From Porogramme epimiltina (lineage: Eukaryota; Basidiomycota; Agaricomycetes; Polyporales; Polyporaceae), in assembly GCA_900155495.1 (NCBI GenBank), contig FTLJ01000605.1:1-64000 (forward strand): 64,000 nucleotides of DNA. Direction: 5' to 3'. Below are positions 61,701 to 64,000 of the stretch, piece after piece. Both the position numbers and the translations under genes were made by a program. Position 1 is the stretch's first letter, and every line of letters begins with the position of its first letter. The notes under the pieces were generated by a model. That model saw nothing but the letters and a program-made list of their open reading frames with translations. It ran no database searches and was not told the origin of the DNA.

Positions 61701-64000
61701 TTGGGTCCACGACGAGGAATACGAACAGGACGGATTCGTGGTTCCTGACAATCACGTTCATCGCCAGCCCTCTCGTGTCGACCGGGAGTTGGAACATGCA
61801 CGCCGTTTCACCATCGAACTAGATGTACACCCACTTCCCGCCGGTGTTGCTTTTCCGGGCGCATCGTATCTCGGGCGCGGGTGGCTACATGAAATCATTG
61901 GTCTCCTTCCCGCTGTCACTGATCCTCCTAAACCACTACCGTGTTCCATGTTCGACTGCTACCTTCACCCTGAGATGTCAGTGGCGGATCTGTTAGCATG
62001 CTTCGAGAGCGTGTCTGATCAGATGCGCAACCGCATCCTTGGTGCCTCTCCACCAGCCGATTCCGAGGATTGCCAGAAATGGCAGACATTCTTCCACTCC
62101 CTCTCGCAGTATATTTCGTCCCTTCTTCACGGCGCCCCGGAAGACGAGCACGCTGCCCTAGCGTTAGAAGTGGGATCTTTTCTACAACGTCTAGGTGGAC
62201 TCGCCGAGACGCCCACGGAAATTCTTCCAGAACAAGAAATCCCCAATCCTCTGGTCCTGCAAGTTCTCTGGTTCATTGTGGAGGCTTCCTGTCGCGTGAT
62301 GTGCGACCGACGACACCTATCCGAGGATCTGGAGACACCTGCGGTAGCCACGGCCGTCAAAGCGCTTATAAACAAGCTATGGGATTTCTCCTTCGCCCCA
62401 ACCGCTGTCGACACTCTAGACCTTTCCCCGGACGGCATCATCGTCCCTTCTCCAAGGCGGCTCGTTGTGGAGCTATGGATTTGTGTTTTCAATCTGGCCA
62501 ATGATGGGGAGTTTCTGCGATCATACATACCTCCTGGATACACTTTCTGGGATATGTACCTCCAAGTCTTATCGACGAAGGGGTTTGTCGCGCCCAACGC
62601 GCCCACGACAGGGGTCTCTAACAAGATTCAAGAGGCCGTGTGGAAAAGCGTCTTTTCCATCTGCCTTTTCTCCCAGTTCTCGATCCATGGCATTACATCC
62701 ATGGCCTCCCGAACCCCACCCTCATGGCAAGTTATCGATGCCGTCCTCGAACACGCGCCGCTCTCAGAAGACGCCGCAGCTCTCGAGGGAATGTCCGGGA
62801 AGGTTCTTCGCATTAGGCACAATTATGTGCGCCTTCTCATCTCTAGATGTTTGTGGCTCAACCTTCAATGGCACTGGTCCCTCTGTGCGCCGGACGCTCC
62901 CAAGATTTTCAATCGTCTCGTCGAGATCTTCAAGGGCCGCAAGTACGAAAATCTCGTGGACGAGCCGAGCGAATTCCCTAGCTTTCTTCGCTGCAATGAC
63001 CTTGCACTCTTACAGGAGAAGAGGAATAGCGATACCGCCTTCACTCTCTTTCTCAAATTGGTCGTCAGGGCTGCGGACGACATGAGGAAAGGAGATCATG
63101 AGACAGGCAGGCGGGCCACGCTCCCACCTATGCTCCGGAAGATCTTGTCCCTTATACAGCCCATCGGTCTTGTGCCATTCACGAAGGCACAGCCACCTAC
63201 GCAAGATCAATTGTCGATGCTTTACAATCGGTTCAGCGTCGTTGCTGTTGCGGTCTTCCTCGATCCTGCCAGCATCCAGTATCGGCTCTCCACTACACGC
63301 CGATATGTCGACTTCAGAGAGGCGGACGAAGAGACGCGCCGTGCGTGTATCCGTGGAGCCATGCACCTCGCCATTCTCTTCCGCCACATGGACCTCCCAT
63401 TGGTGGATATCCTTGAATGGTTGGACGACATGACCAACGTCTTTATCGACGAGTACATCAAGGAGAGCGCGACTAGGGGATCGTCAAATTTGGCCCCCGC
63501 CCAGAGCGGGCTCATGCTGGGAATTCAGCTGATCCTAGGCTGCGTGAGGAACATCTTCCTCAACCCGTCTATGGGTCCCGAGGGCGCGAAGAAGAAGTAC
63601 CCCGACCCCGCGCTGTTGCAGGGTGGTAAGTAGCCACTTTTTAACCCTCGCCTTTAGTTCACAATCCCTTCAGCCTGGGTCAAGCGTGTTATGGCACCGA
63701 ACGTCAATCTGTGGAGTAACCCCGCAACCGGTAACGAGATCCGTCGTCTCGTGCAAGCATTCCTAGATGCTCGTAATGATGTGATCCCCCGGCCTCGTAG
63801 GCCTCTACGACAACCCCCTGCAGAGAACAGTGACGACAGCCAGGACTACTTCGCCCAAGCCGGTGAGATCGACCCTTTCGATCCCGAACTTGAAGCCGCG
63901 TTGGGAGGAGCCGTGCCGCCGGAACGCCAAGAGGATCAGGAGAAAGACGCTGCCGTAAGCCAGGTATGATTGCTCCCTCCTTCGGCTTTATGCGTGTAGA
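58769..64000 (+). CDS. MMS22/Mus7 family DNA-repair scaffold, 5' part
   Basis: The first exon (58769-58980) begins MECDNQGHDIQVLQYDDETV; four further exons follow and the frame is still open near the right edge, so about 1,650 residues are visible and the C-terminus is missing. The N-terminal half is Ser/Pro/Asp-rich and disordered but contains the short family block SRYSLRTRNARQINPYQFDS with MYKRQMRANPDAIVKV, then RPGPEFPILVVYSSDEE and a basic patch (RHRKSKRRRKRG). The long exon from about 61403 is alpha-helical and holds VGLYTFASGATHLVSGR, FWVHDEEYEQDGFV and RFTIELDVHPLPAGVAFPG. This fits Mus7/Mms22, which works with the Rtt101-Mms1 ubiquitin ligase at stalled forks. The family call rests on the YSLR-x-R...Q-x-x-PY block and overall layout. 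Confidence 0.75.

Overview
The window is nuclear DNA from a filamentous basidiomycete, most likely an Agaricomycete of the polypore type. The evidence is compact genes broken by many 50-65 nt GT-AG introns, GC-rich coding sequence, and lineage-typical families: a CBM5/12-like protein with a DM9/DUF3421 domain, a DUF6534-type seven-helix protein, a questin-oxidase-like protein, and serine/proline-rich unknowns. I found no bacterial-style operon, CRISPR array, tRNA or rRNA. Genes were rebuilt by hand from GT-AG (twice GC-AG) junctions; where I state a protein length, the summed exons close in frame from start to stop.

Layout. 1-8 kb: the 3' end of a NudC/CS-domain gene (+), a PP2C phosphatase (-) and a large disordered protein with a candidate Scm3/HJURP centromere-chaperone motif (-). 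8-17 kb: a gene-poor stretch holding two paralogous (+) genes that share a C-terminal cysteine-rich finger; the first also carries an internal exon duplication. 17.5-28.5 kb: dense housekeeping genes: BUD22 (-), histone-fold DPB3/CHRAC-like (-), a 2-oxoglutarate oxygenase (+), Arc1/AIMP1-like tRNA-binding cofactor (-) sharing a short divergent promoter with mitochondrial uL6 (+), and a 19-exon DUF6534 gene (+). 30-39 kb: SEC14-like (+), V-ATPase subunit d (+), alpha/beta hydrolase (+), a predicted nucleotidyltransferase-fold protein (-), a ZCCHC10-like zinc knuckle protein (+) and V-ATPase proteolipid c (-). 39-50 kb: spliceosomal DEAH helicase PRP2 (+), questin-oxidase-like (+), a foldback MITE, and a 974-residue protein of unknown function with repeated modules (+). 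50-64 kb: ketopantoate-reductase family (+), CBM12-DM9 protein (-), AVL9 (+) and an MMS22/Mus7 DNA-repair scaffold (+) that runs off the right edge.

Most genes are unrelated housekeeping functions. Local themes are two V-ATPase Vo subunits within 6 kb, a divergent pair of translation genes, and a gene-poor segment built around a lineage-specific paralogous pair. The most striking signal is splicing architecture: coding microexons of 6, 9, 10, 12, 13 and 14 nt and an exon whose only coding bases are ATG occur in six genes. The 6-nt exon supplies two residues of the RxS co-substrate-binding motif of the 2OG oxygenase, so skipping it would keep the frame but probably abolish activity.
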